Shown: positions 9,601 through 18,253 of the stretch, piece by piece | Position numbering within the stretch: position 1 is the first letter of the stretch | Layout: each line of letters starts with the position of its first letter | Translations under genes and position numbers: made by a program | The notes under the pieces: model-generated | The model's input: only the letters and a program-made list of their open reading frames with translations | What the model was told of the DNA's origin: nothing | Databases searched by the model: none | Assembly (NCBI RefSeq): GCF_003966695.1 | Contig: NZ_AP018827.1 | Location: 806,001 to 870,000, forward strand | DNA length: 64,000 nucleotides | DNA from: Asticcacaulis excentricus | GTDB lineage: Bacteria > Pseudomonadota > Alphaproteobacteria > Caulobacterales > Caulobacteraceae | Direction: 5' to 3'

Positions 9601-10410
9601 CTACTTCAACCGATCGAAGGTTGACGTAAAAATAGCTACCTGCCCCATTAAGATATCTTTCTGAGGCATTACCAGTTTAGAAAATGCGTTTTCAGAACTT
9701 GGACGGACGCTTCCTAAATTTTGGCATACAAATTCAATGGCATCCAATATTGCGTCTAATCTCCTACCATAAACGGGTTCATGGTGGGCAAGTCGGTTTC
9801 GCGTTTCGTATATAACTTCTAAGCGTATGGCTATATCAGCTCGGCTCATTGTCTTATTAGGGAAGACCTTCTTCAATCCCCTTTTCCATAAGGCCTTCTC
9901 GTAATCTTCAGAGAACAATCTTTTCCAAAAATGCATAGTGAGCTGTGCAACAATTTGTCCGTCACTTACGTTAATTGTCGATTGGCGTCGCTCCGCTACT
10001 TTTCTATGTTTTATATTTGGCGGCAATCCATGAGGAAATGCAGCGGCATCTAAAGCCACTTTTTCAACGCCCGACATTTTAGAATATGCCGCGCGTTGCG
10101 CCTGCTTCGCCGCCTTTTGGATAGCCAAAACTTCTAAAGCTGACCACTTAAGCGAGGGAGGTGGACTCCTTAGCCAATCATTTACTCCAAGCACAGAAGT
10201 CAACTGCTCACAAATAGCGTTTCTTAGTCCAATCTCAATTAGTCCCGCTACCGCCATCAAAGCCACGCCTAAGCTCATGGTAGCCTGATGCAACTCTATC
10301 GCATCCTCAGGTTTTTGAGATTGGGTGATTTGCAAGTAGGTGCTCAATCTCGGCTCAGACAACAATAAGGTTATCTCAGCCACGTCCTGACCGTTTAAAT
10401 ATCTTGACAT
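9601..10410 (-). CDS. Abi-family (AbiD/F-like) abortive-infection protein with HEPN motif
   Basis: The 269-residue product shows the Abi_2-type layout: an N-terminal LSEPRLSTYL segment, MALGVA-like helices, and near residue 215 the sequence YETRNRLAHHEPVYGR. That holds RNxxxH, the catalytic signature of HEPN ribonucleases. Such proteins abort phage infection by RNA cleavage. ATG at 10410 follows GGGGGG. Base composition is clearly more AT-rich than neighbouring genes, with many A/T-ending codons, which indicates recent acquisition. An antitoxin-like gene lies 40 bp upstream on the same strand. The defence role is inferred from the family; antiphage activity is untested. Confidence 0.8.
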   Translation of the reverse strand: MSRYLNGQDVAEITLLLSEPRLSTYLQITQSQKPEDAIELHQATMSLGVALMAVAGLIEIGLRNAICEQLTSVLGVNDWLRSPPPSLKWSALEVLAIQKAAKQAQRAAYSKMSGVEKVALDAAAFPHGLPPNIKHRKVAERRQSTINVSDGQIVAQLTMHFWKRLFSEDYEKALWKRGLKKVFPNKTMSRADIAIRLEVIYETRNRLAHHEPVYGRRLDAILDAIEFVCQNLGSVRPSSENAFSKLVMPQKDILMGQVAIFTSTFDRLK

Positions 10411-10450
10411 CCACCCCCCTTTTGATATGTTTAAATCGAAACGTCGGGAT

Positions 10451-10783
10451 TTAGGTCGGCAGCACGCTTGTTCGTGACGGACCCCCGGCGCTATAGAGAG
10501 GCCGCTTCAAAGAAGCGGCCATTTCTTTTGCTAAAGCAATCTCAGCGTCCAGACGTGCCATAACCTCGGTATGCGGTGCATTCGGGCGCGGGTCGTCGAG
10601 CGCTTCCTGCACCTGAGCGGAGACACATTCCTGATAGACCGTGTCTTCAGCCTGCGACCGTAGATAGCCCTGAATAACGTCGCTAAGCACATCATCAACC
10701 GCGCGCCCTTCGGCTTCAGCAGCCGCGCTGAACGCCGCCTTTAAATCGGTCTCTATCTCGAAACTGAACGTGGCCTTGCCCAT
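10451..10783 (-). CDS. Type II antitoxin-like protein (RelB/ParD-like) without adjacent toxin
   Basis: I place the start at ATG 10783 (GCGAGGACCGGT upstream) rather than 24 bases earlier. The 110-residue product opens MGKATFSFEIETDLKAAF, a ribbon-helix-helix pattern. It continues with EGRAVDDVLSDVI and the segment VQEALDDPRPNAPHTEVMARLD, which I recognise from antitoxins normally paired with ParE/RelE toxins. No toxin follows: the next gene is Abi/HEPN. The last 20 residues (from KRPLYSAGG) do not look like the family and may derive from a deletion junction. A perfect GGCCGCTTC/GAAGCGGCC hairpin lies inside the coding 3' end at 10500-10520. Confidence 0.65.
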   Translation of the reverse strand: MGKATFSFEIETDLKAAFSAAAEAEGRAVDDVLSDVIQGYLRSQAEDTVYQECVSAQVQEALDDPRPNAPHTEVMARLDAEIALAKEMAASLKRPLYSAGGPSRTSVLPT

Positions 10784-10890
10784 ACCGGTCCTCGCAACCG
10801 CTAACATTGCCCGTACAGGCTAACACAAAACCGGACAAGGCCAATACCGGTTTCAACCTGCCCTCACTTGCCAACGGTTCGCAGAGGGGC

Positions 10891-11172
10891 CTAATTCCCC
10901 AGGGCCATAAAGTCATAGACATTGGCCGGGCGGGTCACCACGATCGAGATCTTCTCTTCGAAAATCTGGATTTCGCCGCGCGCCACGGGGTGGTTGTTGG
11001 CCAATATCCACACCTCATCGTGCTCACGCGCGTCCAGCGGGATGACCGCGCCGCGGCCCATGCGCAGAAGCTGCTGCATCGGCAGGACGGAACGCCCCAG
11101 AAGCACTGAGATTTCCACCGGTACGGAATTGACCTGAGACGACACGCTCGACTTGATCCCTTGAATACCCAT
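10891..11172 (-). CDS. fliN: FliN-type flagellar motor switch protein (short)
   Basis: The 93-residue product is mainly a SpoA (FliN/FliM C-terminal) domain. [20 protein letters not shown] opens the domain, GRGAVIPLD and [10 protein letters not shown] form the central beta strands, and KISIVVT closes it. FliN builds the flagellar C-ring with FliM and FliG and is needed for rotation and switching. Many FliN proteins are 100-140 residues, so this one has almost no N-terminal extension. It is isolated from the other flagellar genes in the window (46-54 kb) and is divergent from lipB with a 44 bp gap. It could be the sole FliN or an accessory paralogue. Confidence 0.78.
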   Translation of the reverse strand: MGIQGIKSSVSSQVNSVPVEISVLLGRSVLPMQQLLRMGRGAVIPLDAREHDEVWILANNHPVARGEIQIFEEKISIVVTRPANVYDFMALGN

Positions 11173-11216
11173 ATAAGGAAAGACACCCTACCCCATCCGC
11201 CGCAGAATGGCCGAAC

Positions 11217-11966
11217 ATGCTGAACGACAGGTTAAGCCCCGCAGATTCCGATGACACTCAGCCCGATTTTGTGTCGCCGGAGTTTTTCCTGAAAGACCCT
11301 GAGAACGGTCTGCCGGAATGGCGTGTGTCTGCGGGTCAGGTGGCCTATCCCGACGCCGTGGCCGCGATGGAGGCGCGCGTGGAAGCCATCCTCAAGGGCG
11401 AGGCGCGCGAACTGATCTGGCTGATCGAACACCCGCCCCTCTATACGGCCGGCGTGTCGGCCAAACGCGAAGACCTGCTGGAGCCCGAGCGTTTCGAGGT
11501 ATTCGACAGCGCGCGCGGCGGGCAGTTCACCTATCACGGCCCCGGTCAGCGCGTGATCTATGTGATGCTGGACCTCAACCGGCGTACCAAGGACATCCGC
11601 GCCTTTATCAAGGCGCTGGAAGGCTGGATCATCGGCACGCTGTGGCAGTTCAATGTCGAAGGCCATATCCGCGACGGGCGCGTCGGCGTGTGGGTCGAAC
11701 GCCGCGACCGGGGGGTTACCCCTATTCCCGAAGATAAAATCGCGGCCATCGGCATCAAGCTGCGCCGCTGGGTCAGCTTTCACGGCATCAGCCTGAATGT
11801 CGAGCCAGACCTCAGCCATTTCAAGGGTATAGTGCCGTGCGGCATCTCGGAACACGGGGTGACCAGCCTGATTGATCTGGGCCTGCCGGTGACCATGGAT
11901 GAGGTGGACTACGCCCTGCGACAGCAGTTTATCGAACGCTTTGGGCCGGTGGACTTGCGCGAATAA
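11217..11966 (+). CDS. lipB: Octanoyl-[acyl carrier protein]:protein N-octanoyltransferase
   Basis: The 249-residue product carries the LipB signatures: [37 protein letters not shown] with the catalytic Lys near 181, and GIVPCGI with the catalytic Cys near 208. LipB moves octanoyl groups from ACP to lipoyl domains of pyruvate dehydrogenase and related complexes. The first about 30 residues are poorly conserved in appearance, so a start slightly downstream is possible. Confidence 0.95.
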   Translation: MLNDRLSPADSDDTQPDFVSPEFFLKDPENGLPEWRVSAGQVAYPDAVAAMEARVEAILKGEARELIWLIEHPPLYTAGVSAKREDLLEPERFEVFDSARGGQFTYHGPGQRVIYVMLDLNRRTKDIRAFIKALEGWIIGTLWQFNVEGHIRDGRVGVWVERRDRGVTPIPEDKIAAIGIKLRRWVSFHGISLNVEPDLSHFKGIVPCGISEHGVTSLIDLGLPVTMDEVDYALRQQFIERFGPVDLRE

Positions 11967-11969
11967 CCG

Positions 11970-12383
11970 TCAAACCGTCTCGAGGGGCTCGGCAAATCGC
12001 GTGGAACGCCCATAGCGGTTCGCCCCGCGTTCGCCGGGCATCGCGCCTAAGTCAATGGCCGCCCACAGCAGCACCAGCGCGCCAACAAAGTCGAGGAAAT
12101 TATCCGGGCGCGGCCACACCATCATAAAGGCGATCAGGATAATCGCCGCCCACCAGCCGGAGCGCCCCCGGTCGTGCAGGCGCTTCGACAGAACACATGC
12201 GGCACAAAACAGCAGCGCCGGATAGACCACCCACCCGGTCAGCACGCGCGGTGCGCCGGTAATGGCCGAGTCATAGATCATGAACAGCCCGACCAGCACC
12301 GCCAGGGCGATCAGAAACGGCGTCTGACGCACCCGTCCGGTGGACGAAAAGAACAGCTCGCTCCAGTCGATTTTCTGGTTCAT
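11970..12383 (-). CDS. DUF805 membrane protein
   Basis: I choose ATG at 12383 because an intrinsic terminator of the upstream gene lies at 12399-12425, inside any longer version. The 137-residue product has MNQKIDWSELFFSSTGRVRQ followed by about four membrane segments and the DUF805 hallmark KRLHDRGRSGWW. The family is of unknown function and is found as small inner-membrane proteins. A second DUF805 gene lies at 17678-18160. Confidence 0.82.
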   Translation of the reverse strand: MNQKIDWSELFFSSTGRVRQTPFLIALAVLVGLFMIYDSAITGAPRVLTGWVVYPALLFCAACVLSKRLHDRGRSGWWAAIILIAFMMVWPRPDNFLDFVGALVLLWAAIDLGAMPGERGANRYGRSTRFAEPLETV

Positions 12384-12398
12384 GACCCATCCCACAGC

Positions 12399-12425
12399 AA
12401 AAAAGCGGGAACGTGAAGTCCCCGC
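12399..12425 (-). terminator. Intrinsic terminator of the first Tad/VWA gene
   Basis: On the minus strand GCGGGGAC and GTTCCCGC pair with one mismatch around a TTCAC loop, then six T. Confidence 0.75.
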
Positions 12426-12464
12426 CTCTTCGCTTAACACCGTCAACCGCTTGAGAAAAGACGC

Positions 12465-14225
12465 TTACTTGGTCAGGCGCGTCTTTTTGATCGCTTCGAA
12501 CACGTCCTTAAGCGCCTGATTGAGCTGAGTGGCGTTTTGCAGGTCGTAATAGTACTCGGTTTTCGACGCACACTGGCTGAGCAGATCGGAATTGCCTTCC
12601 ATCACGCGAATGACGAAGACCGTAATGCCCTTATCCTTCGCCGCCTGACAGGCCAGCTTGGTGCGGGCATCAATGGCCGACTGAGACGTGGACCAGCGGT
12701 TCTGCGTGTTCGCCCCATCGGTGACGAGGATCAGGTATTTGAATGTGATATCGTCATTAAAGGCGACCCCACCCGTCATGGGTTCTGATGGCGACAGGAC
12801 CTCCATGCCCCATTGCACACCGATGGTGATATTGGTGTTGCCCGACGGCGTAAGACCTTTGACATAGGTCCGCATGGAGGCAATATCCTCAGTCAGCGGG
12901 CGCATGGTCAGCAGGTTGTTGCCATTGGCACAGGGGCGGGCCGGATACTTGCTGGCCGCCAGCGTTCCGGGAGATTCCGCCGACACATCATAGGGTTGTG
13001 TGCGGTCGATCACGCAGCCCGTCCATTGGTCCCGCTGTGACGGTATGGCCGGCATATAGGTCGTCTTGGGCAGGCCATTGGTGGTCGAGGTCGTGGTGTA
13101 GGCGTTGCGACCATCATAGCCGTTGGAGTAGCCGTAGCTGTATGTCAGGACGCTGGAGGCCACGCTCCCGAAACCCGAAGGCACATTGCTGCTGCTGTCG
13201 TAGGCGGTTTTGCCGGAAGTCGAAGTGCCCGACTGAGAATCGAACACGGTAACCGTCGAAGTGACCGCCTGTCCGCCCTGCGTCGTCGTACACACCCCTG
13301 TTTCGGCGTTACAGGAGGTCCCGCCCGTCGACGTCCTGGTTGTCGTGTAGGTATAGCTTTTTTCGGTATAGGTGCGGCTGGTGTTACTAGCCGCATCATA
13401 GACCTTCACATAGACTTCGTAATAGGTGTTCGCGCTGGTGCTGCCGGTGCCCTTATAGGTCTTGGTGTACAGTTTGGACGTGGACTTACAGGTCAGCGGA
13501 CTTGTGCTCGTCATACAGGCCCGCTCAAGGGCGTCGATCATCATGGTGCAATAGCTGCCGCTCAGACCAGAGCAGCTTTGCGAACTGGTCGCCGTACCAT
13601 AATCAACCCAGTTATAGTTGATACCCTTATCGACCCGGACCTGTGTATCAAAAGGAACCACGGCTACCTTGGTGCCCGTGGAGTTTTTACCAGAGGTATC
13701 CAGCAGGCTGGCCAGAACCGTATCTACCGACGATTTGAGATTGGTCATCCGACCGTCTTTCGACATCGAGCCCGTGGAGTCGAGAACGAACACAATCTCC
13801 GACTTGCGCATCTGCGCCTTAGCCTCGGATTCGACCGTGATATCTAAATAGTTGATACCGACAAGCTGAAGCATGAAGGTATTTACCTTGGCTGAAGCTG
13901 TGTAGGTCAGAGTGGTATTGCTGCCTTCCACCTTGCGCACCAGGTCTTTGGCGACCACCATGGCAAAGATATCCGAGGTAAGATTCCCCTGAAACGCCTG
14001 ATGGGCCGAGGTCTTTTGCACCGCATCCGTCGTCCCTGACGACATGGTTGCGGCGCGCAGAACCGCAGCATCCGCCGCATCTTGCAAGGCAGACTTCGTG
14101 GCAATAACCCGCGCGAAGTCTATGCTGCCTCCTACAGCCGGCAGAATTGCAAACATGGCAAACGCGAATATTACGAATGTATTGCCACGGCGATTTGCAA
14201 AGAAGGACTTAAACTTCGTCAACAT
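12465..14225 (-). CDS. Tad/Flp-pilus TadG-like protein with VWA domain (paralogue 1)
   Basis: The start is placed at ATG 14225 (MLTKFKSFFANRRGNTF); upstream in-frame starts add up to ten residues. The product is about 586 residues. It starts with a TadE/G-like membrane anchor (RRGNTFVIFAFAMFAILPAVGG) and the conserved QDAADAAVLRAA helix. A VWA domain follows, with MIDAS motif VLDSTGSMS near residue 150. A long Ser/Thr/Tyr/Gly-rich central region with several cysteines separates this from the well-conserved end (RWSTSxSxIxART, IRVMEGNSD, KKTRLTK). Such proteins accompany Tad pili and are thought to act at the cell surface. A paralogue lies 390 bp upstream on the same strand. Confidence 0.82.
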   Translation of the reverse strand: MLTKFKSFFANRRGNTFVIFAFAMFAILPAVGGSIDFARVIATKSALQDAADAAVLRAATMSSGTTDAVQKTSAHQAFQGNLTSDIFAMVVAKDLVRKVEGSNTTLTYTASAKVNTFMLQLVGINYLDITVESEAKAQMRKSEIVFVLDSTGSMSKDGRMTNLKSSVDTVLASLLDTSGKNSTGTKVAVVPFDTQVRVDKGINYNWVDYGTATSSQSCSGLSGSYCTMMIDALERACMTSTSPLTCKSTSKLYTKTYKGTGSTSANTYYEVYVKVYDAASNTSRTYTEKSYTYTTTRTSTGGTSCNAETGVCTTTQGGQAVTSTVTVFDSQSGTSTSGKTAYDSSSNVPSGFGSVASSVLTYSYGYSNGYDGRNAYTTTSTTNGLPKTTYMPAIPSQRDQWTGCVIDRTQPYDVSAESPGTLAASKYPARPCANGNNLLTMRPLTEDIASMRTYVKGLTPSGNTNITIGVQWGMEVLSPSEPMTGGVAFNDDITFKYLILVTDGANTQNRWSTSQSAIDARTKLACQAAKDKGITVFVIRVMEGNSDLLSQCASKTEYYYDLQNATQLNQALKDVFEAIKKTRLTK

Positions 14226-14381
14226 GATGGTCCGCATCTCCGATCCAAGCGCCACGAATAAAGGAAAAAGATTAACAATCCGACTTAAAATGGTTTGCGG
14301 ATATTAACTTTTCCCTTGTTCCATAACGGTATTTGGCGAATTTTCATGCAAATTTAGCGCCAACCTATTATGGAAATGAAT

Positions 14382-14468
14382 AGAGCGGAATGATTTATAG
14401 TGGAATCATTCCGCTCAAGCCGCCATTGAGGCGGCGGCCAAGGTGGCGAAGCCACCGCCCGGCGAGGC
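14382..14468 (+). repeat. Family A dispersed triple-hairpin repeat, copy 1
   Basis: GAGCGGAATGATT (14383-14395) pairs with AATCATTCCGCTC ending 14416; then GCCGCC/GGCGGC and GGTGGC/GCCACC hairpins follow. From 14411 to 14467 the sequence matches the reverse complement of 57118-57174 at all but about two positions. Both differences fall in the GGTGGC hairpin, which still pairs. Confidence 0.85.
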
Positions 14469-14470
14469 GG

Positions 14471-14576
14471 TTAGAGCGAAATGACTTTAAGAGAAAGCGC
14501 CATTTCGCTCTAATGATTTGTTTTGTTACGCATTTAATTCCAAAAACCGTTGCACACTTTTCGGAATGCGCTCTAA
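14471..14576 (+). repeat. Family B dispersed repeat, copy 1
   Basis: TTAGAGCGAAATG (14471 on) pairs with CATTTCGCTCTAA. A conserved single-stranded segment follows, including TTTTGTTACGCATTT, and the unit ends with AAAACCGTTGCACACTTTTC and GGAATGCGCTCTAA. It abuts family A copy 1. With that copy it fills the gap between the two Tad/VWA genes. Confidence 0.8.
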
Positions 14577-14613
14577 CTCATCTGTCAAAATACGAACGGT
14601 AGGTGGGGGATGA

Positions 14614-16326
14614 TTACTTCGTCAGGCGCGTGCTCTGGATCGAGTAGAAAACCTTGGCGAGCGTAGAGGTCAACTGGCTTGCGGCCGTTACATCGTAGAA
14701 GTATTCCGGACGGCTGGCGCAGGATTTGAGCATGTCGGAATTACCCTCCATGACGCGGATCGTATAGACGGTGATCCCCAGATCCTTGGCCGCCTGACAG
14801 GCCAGAAGCGTGCGGGCATTGATCGTGGAGGCCGAGGTGCTCCAGCGGTTCTGGGTGTTTTCACCGTCGGTAATGACGATCATGTACTTGTAGTTGGTCT
14901 TGTCACTGTAGGACTTGGCCGTATTGAACGGCAGTTCGGGTGACAAAAGCTCCATACCCCACTGCACACCGATGGTGATATTGGTATTGCCGGCCGGCGT
15001 CAGCTTCTGGGCATGGGCCCGCACTGCGGCAATATCCGTGGTCAGCCCCATCACCGGCAAGAGGTTATTGGTGGCACATTTGGCCGCCGGATAAAGCGTG
15101 TCAGCATCAGACGCGATAGGAGATTGTCCCGACACATCATAGGGCTGCTTGCGGTCAATGACGCAACCGTTCCAGCTATCGGTGCCGACGCCCAGAAGGT
15201 CCGAATTGGCCGTAATGGTATCATTGTCCTTGATGGTGGTCGTCGATCCAGAGCCGTAGCCTCCGGCGCTGGCGGGCGTCGCGGTAATCGTGCCGGTATA
15301 TTGTGCATAGCTGGAGTTGGGGGTGCCGTAATAGGCGGCATTGGGCCACGCGGTCGAATTGCTGGCATTGTTCGTACGCGCCCAGGTCGTGGCCGCGTAA
15401 TAGTCGGTCCGTGAAACCACGGTGAAACCACACGAGTTGTAATAATAGTAACCGACCCAGCAAGACCCATTGTTTTGAGAATAATAGGAGGTCACAAACA
15501 CGCGGTAGGTGCCACCACTGGTCGTATAGGCATAGATGCGGGCGTTGGCTTTGCAGGCGGCAACATCCGCCGCACCGCTGCACATCAGATCGCGCGTCGT
15601 TCCCACGGAATTACAGCGATTAGCCGTCATGCTGCTGCCCGTGCAGCTATAGGTATAGGCCGTCTCGCCGAACTCCCCGGCGATACCGGCGGCCGGAACC
15701 CCCTGAATATTGACCTGGGTGTCGAAGGGCACAATCCCCACCCGGGCGTCCCACACATTCTGACCATTGACCAGCAGCGAGGCCAGAACGCTGTCCACGG
15801 CCGCCTTCAGGTTGGTCATGCGTGAATCCCGCGACATGGACCCCGTTGAGTCCAGCACAAGCGCGATTTCGGATTTGCGCATCTCGGCTTCGGCGGTTGA
15901 GGTCGCTCCAACGGTCAGCGTCTCGATGCCGGCCAGCTTTAGAAAGGTGGTCCTGATCTGGGCCGTGGCGGTATAGATGGCGGTCTTGTGCGATCCGCTG
16001 GTTTCAAAGTTCAGACCTTTGGAGGTCGGTGTAATGCCGCTGTCTGTCAGGTTGAGAGTGAACACGGTGTCCGCGGCGGTCTTGGCAGCGGTCTCGTCCT
16101 TGGCCATCAGGGCCCCGCGCAGCGCCGCTGCATCGGCAGCGTCCTGCAGGCGAGCGGTCTGTTCCTGCGCCTGACTGAACTCGACACCGGCACCGGCGGC
16201 GGCGACCAACGTCGCCGCAATCAGGCCGAAAGCAATCACGGTGTTGCCCCTGACGTCACGCCAGAAACCCGCCTTTAGCGGATTAAGCCAGACCTGACGC
16301 GGACGGCCGCCGGATTGCCTGCACAT
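14614..16326 (-). CDS. Tad/Flp-pilus TadG-like protein with VWA domain (paralogue 2)
   Basis: The 570-residue product is a paralogue of the gene just downstream. It has a basic N-terminus, membrane anchor (VRGNTVIAFGLIAATLVAAAG), the LQDAADAAALRGA helix, MIDAS motif VLDSTGSMS near residue 160, and the same conserved end (RWSTSASTINART, IRVMEGNSD, QSTRLTK). The middle (about residues 225-400) is quite different from paralogue 1: rich in Ser, Thr, Tyr, Asn and Cys, with runs such as YYYYNSCG. The two proteins therefore share anchor and VWA core but vary in the exposed insert. ATG at 16326 has only a weak ribosome site. Confidence 0.82.
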   Translation of the reverse strand: MCRQSGGRPRQVWLNPLKAGFWRDVRGNTVIAFGLIAATLVAAAGAGVEFSQAQEQTARLQDAADAAALRGALMAKDETAAKTAADTVFTLNLTDSGITPTSKGLNFETSGSHKTAIYTATAQIRTTFLKLAGIETLTVGATSTAEAEMRKSEIALVLDSTGSMSRDSRMTNLKAAVDSVLASLLVNGQNVWDARVGIVPFDTQVNIQGVPAAGIAGEFGETAYTYSCTGSSMTANRCNSVGTTRDLMCSGAADVAACKANARIYAYTTSGGTYRVFVTSYYSQNNGSCWVGYYYYNSCGFTVVSRTDYYAATTWARTNNASNSTAWPNAAYYGTPNSSYAQYTGTITATPASAGGYGSGSTTTIKDNDTITANSDLLGVGTDSWNGCVIDRKQPYDVSGQSPIASDADTLYPAAKCATNNLLPVMGLTTDIAAVRAHAQKLTPAGNTNITIGVQWGMELLSPELPFNTAKSYSDKTNYKYMIVITDGENTQNRWSTSASTINARTLLACQAAKDLGITVYTIRVMEGNSDMLKSCASRPEYFYDVTAASQLTSTLAKVFYSIQSTRLTK

Positions 16327-16454
16327 GTCTTGTTCTGCCCCAAAGGATAAACATTCGGGACAAATCTTATAGGAAACACATTAATGACGGAGAAAAAAGC
16401 ATCCCTAACACGCCGTTAAGCCCAATACGTGTTTACCGTAAACGGCGGGAAGCC

Positions 16455-17330
16455 TTACGGCCTTTTTTCGTGCGCCAGCTCAAGAGCTTCACACAGGGCC
16501 TGAATATCCGGGCTCAGAGGTGCCTCCCAGTGGCGGCGACCGCCATCGGGATGCGGAAACTCTATGGCGCGGGCGTGCAGCATCAGGCGGGGCACGCGCA
16601 GACCGTCCAGACTGAGCGCGCCGCCATAGCGGACATCCCCCGCAATCGGGCAGCCCAGATGCGCCATGTGCACGCGGATCTGATGCATCCGGCCCGTAAA
16701 GGGCTCACACTGCACCAGCGCCGAGGTGTCGGTGCGGCTGAGCACACGATAGGTGGTGCGGGCGGTAAGCGCGTCCGGATGATCGGCGGCGCAAACGCGG
16801 CTATAGGCCTCGCGCCCGATCTCTTCGCGGCGCAGAGGCACGTCGATGACGCCTTCGTCTTTCAGATTATGCGGATTGGCGACGATGCAGACATAGGTCT
16901 TATGCACATCACGCGCGGCAATCGCATTGCCGACAAAGGCCGCCGAGGTGCGCGTCTTGGCCGCCAGAATAATGCCCGACGTGTCGCGGTCCAGCCGGTG
17001 TAGCAGGCGCGGCTTGTTGCCATTCGAGCGCGCGAAGGCCCACAACATGTCATCGAGATTATGAAAATTGCCACGCCCGCCCTGTGACGACAGGTTCGAG
17101 GGCTTGTTAAAGCCCATAATCACCCCGTCTTCGTGGCTCAGCATGGATTTGACCCACACGATCTCTTCGTCGGACAGTTTCAGCGGCCGGTCGATGGCCT
17201 TTGGATTTTTGGGCGTCTGTACGGGACGCGCCCAACCTTTGGATTCGCGCTCGGCAAGAGCGGCCTTGTGCTGCGGCGATTGACGCGAGGCCTTTTTACG
17301 GTTGAGCTTGTCCTGCTTTTTCGGGGTCAT
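16455..17330 (-). CDS. RluA-family pseudouridine synthase
   Basis: The 291-residue product has a basic N-terminal tail (about residues 1-50, Lys/Arg/Gln-rich) and the RluA catalytic domain. The motif HRLDRDTSGIILAAKT contains the catalytic Asp of HRLDxxTSG. Later motifs are GRMHQIRVHMAHLGCPI and PRLMLHARAIEFPHP. It should isomerise uridine in rRNA or tRNA. There is no S4 domain before the catalytic part, so it resembles RluA or TruC-type enzymes more than RluC/RluD; the target site cannot be read from sequence. Confidence 0.88.
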   Translation of the reverse strand: MTPKKQDKLNRKKASRQSPQHKAALAERESKGWARPVQTPKNPKAIDRPLKLSDEEIVWVKSMLSHEDGVIMGFNKPSNLSSQGGRGNFHNLDDMLWAFARSNGNKPRLLHRLDRDTSGIILAAKTRTSAAFVGNAIAARDVHKTYVCIVANPHNLKDEGVIDVPLRREEIGREAYSRVCAADHPDALTARTTYRVLSRTDTSALVQCEPFTGRMHQIRVHMAHLGCPIAGDVRYGGALSLDGLRVPRLMLHARAIEFPHPDGGRRHWEAPLSPDIQALCEALELAHEKRP

Positions 17331-17373
17331 GCGCGGCTCTTACAATATCGCCCAGCGCTTGCCCATAGGCCTT

Positions 17374-17637
17374 TCAGTCCTCACGTCGTTTGCCCGCCCC
17401 GCGACGGCCCCGAAAGCCGGACCCGCTCAGCGAGCCAAACAGGGCCACCAGAATGATCAGCGCCCCCAGCGCAAAGGCGGCCCAGACGGCCAGTCCTTGC
17501 CCGCTGATTCCGATATTGAGGGCGCGCAATACCTGCCCGGCCTCATAGGGCGCATAGAGGGCCAGTACCACCACAGCCGCAAAGACGGCAGCGACGATCC
17601 CCGCCCCTATCTTCAAAATCCGCACGACCTGGCTCAT
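17374..17637 (-). CDS. Small two-helix membrane protein, unknown function
   Basis: The 87-residue product has two membrane helices (about residues 9-29 and 47-69) and a highly basic C-terminal tail (FRGRRGAGKRRED). ATG at 17637 follows GAGGTG. It lies upstream of the RluA-family gene on the same strand with 43 bp between. I recognise no family. Confidence 0.6.
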   Translation of the reverse strand: MSQVVRILKIGAGIVAAVFAAVVVLALYAPYEAGQVLRALNIGISGQGLAVWAAFALGALIILVALFGSLSGSGFRGRRGAGKRRED

Positions 17638-17677
17638 CCATCACCTCACTTTGGAGAGCCAAGCCTATAGCCTCTCG

Positions 17678-18160
17678 TTAGCGATGACCAGCCATACGCA
17701 CCGGCCCGACCGGACGGCGCAGGGATTGACGCAACGGCTGTGCTGACGGCTGCGCCAGCAGATAAAACAGCACGAAGATACCCGCCCCCAGGGCCAGCAA
17801 CTGCCACCAGCCGGAGCGGTTCAGGTCGTGCAGACGGCGCGTGGTGACCGCTATATAGGGGACGAGCAAGGCAAGGGGCACGATATAGAGCCCGTCCAAC
17901 CCAAAGGCTCCATCCACAAGGGCCGCGACCACATAGCTTCCCATGAACAGCAACAGGAAAGCCCCGTATTCGCCACGCGACGCCCGGCCTTTGAAGTCAA
18001 AGGCGCGCGCAAAACCGCTGAGCACCGCGGCCTCAAAGCCTTGGGTGCGGTGCGGCGCACCAAAACGGTTCGGTCCGGTGGGGTGAATGACAAACGGCAG
18101 AAAGGCCGGCGCGATCCACAGCAGTAGAACGGCCAGTTGTTGCAGGGTTTCCGGTGACAT
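17678..18160 (-). CDS. DUF805 membrane protein
   Basis: The 160-residue product has an N-terminal membrane helix, a loop with FDFKGRASRGEYGAFLL (the DUF805 entry motif), further helices, and the hallmark TRRLHDLNRSGWW. ATG at 18160 follows AAAGGAG. It is the second DUF805 gene in the window but is not closely similar to the one at 11970-12383 outside the motifs. Forty bases separate it from the downstream small membrane protein. Confidence 0.82.
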   Translation of the reverse strand: MSPETLQQLAVLLLWIAPAFLPFVIHPTGPNRFGAPHRTQGFEAAVLSGFARAFDFKGRASRGEYGAFLLLFMGSYVVAALVDGAFGLDGLYIVPLALLVPYIAVTTRRLHDLNRSGWWQLLALGAGIFVLFYLLAQPSAQPLRQSLRRPVGPVRMAGHR

Positions 18161-18253
18161 AGCGCGTCTCCTTTATAAAGCTGACACACAGTCTGGAGGG
18201 CAAATGGGCCGGAAATGGGGAGCGATTATCACAGAGCTGAGAGGCGAGTGTGA

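Noticed and set aside
14272-14288. TTAA...TTAA upstream of the first Tad/VWA gene as a CtrA site
   Set aside because: The spacing is nine bases, not seven, so it does not meet the CtrA consensus.
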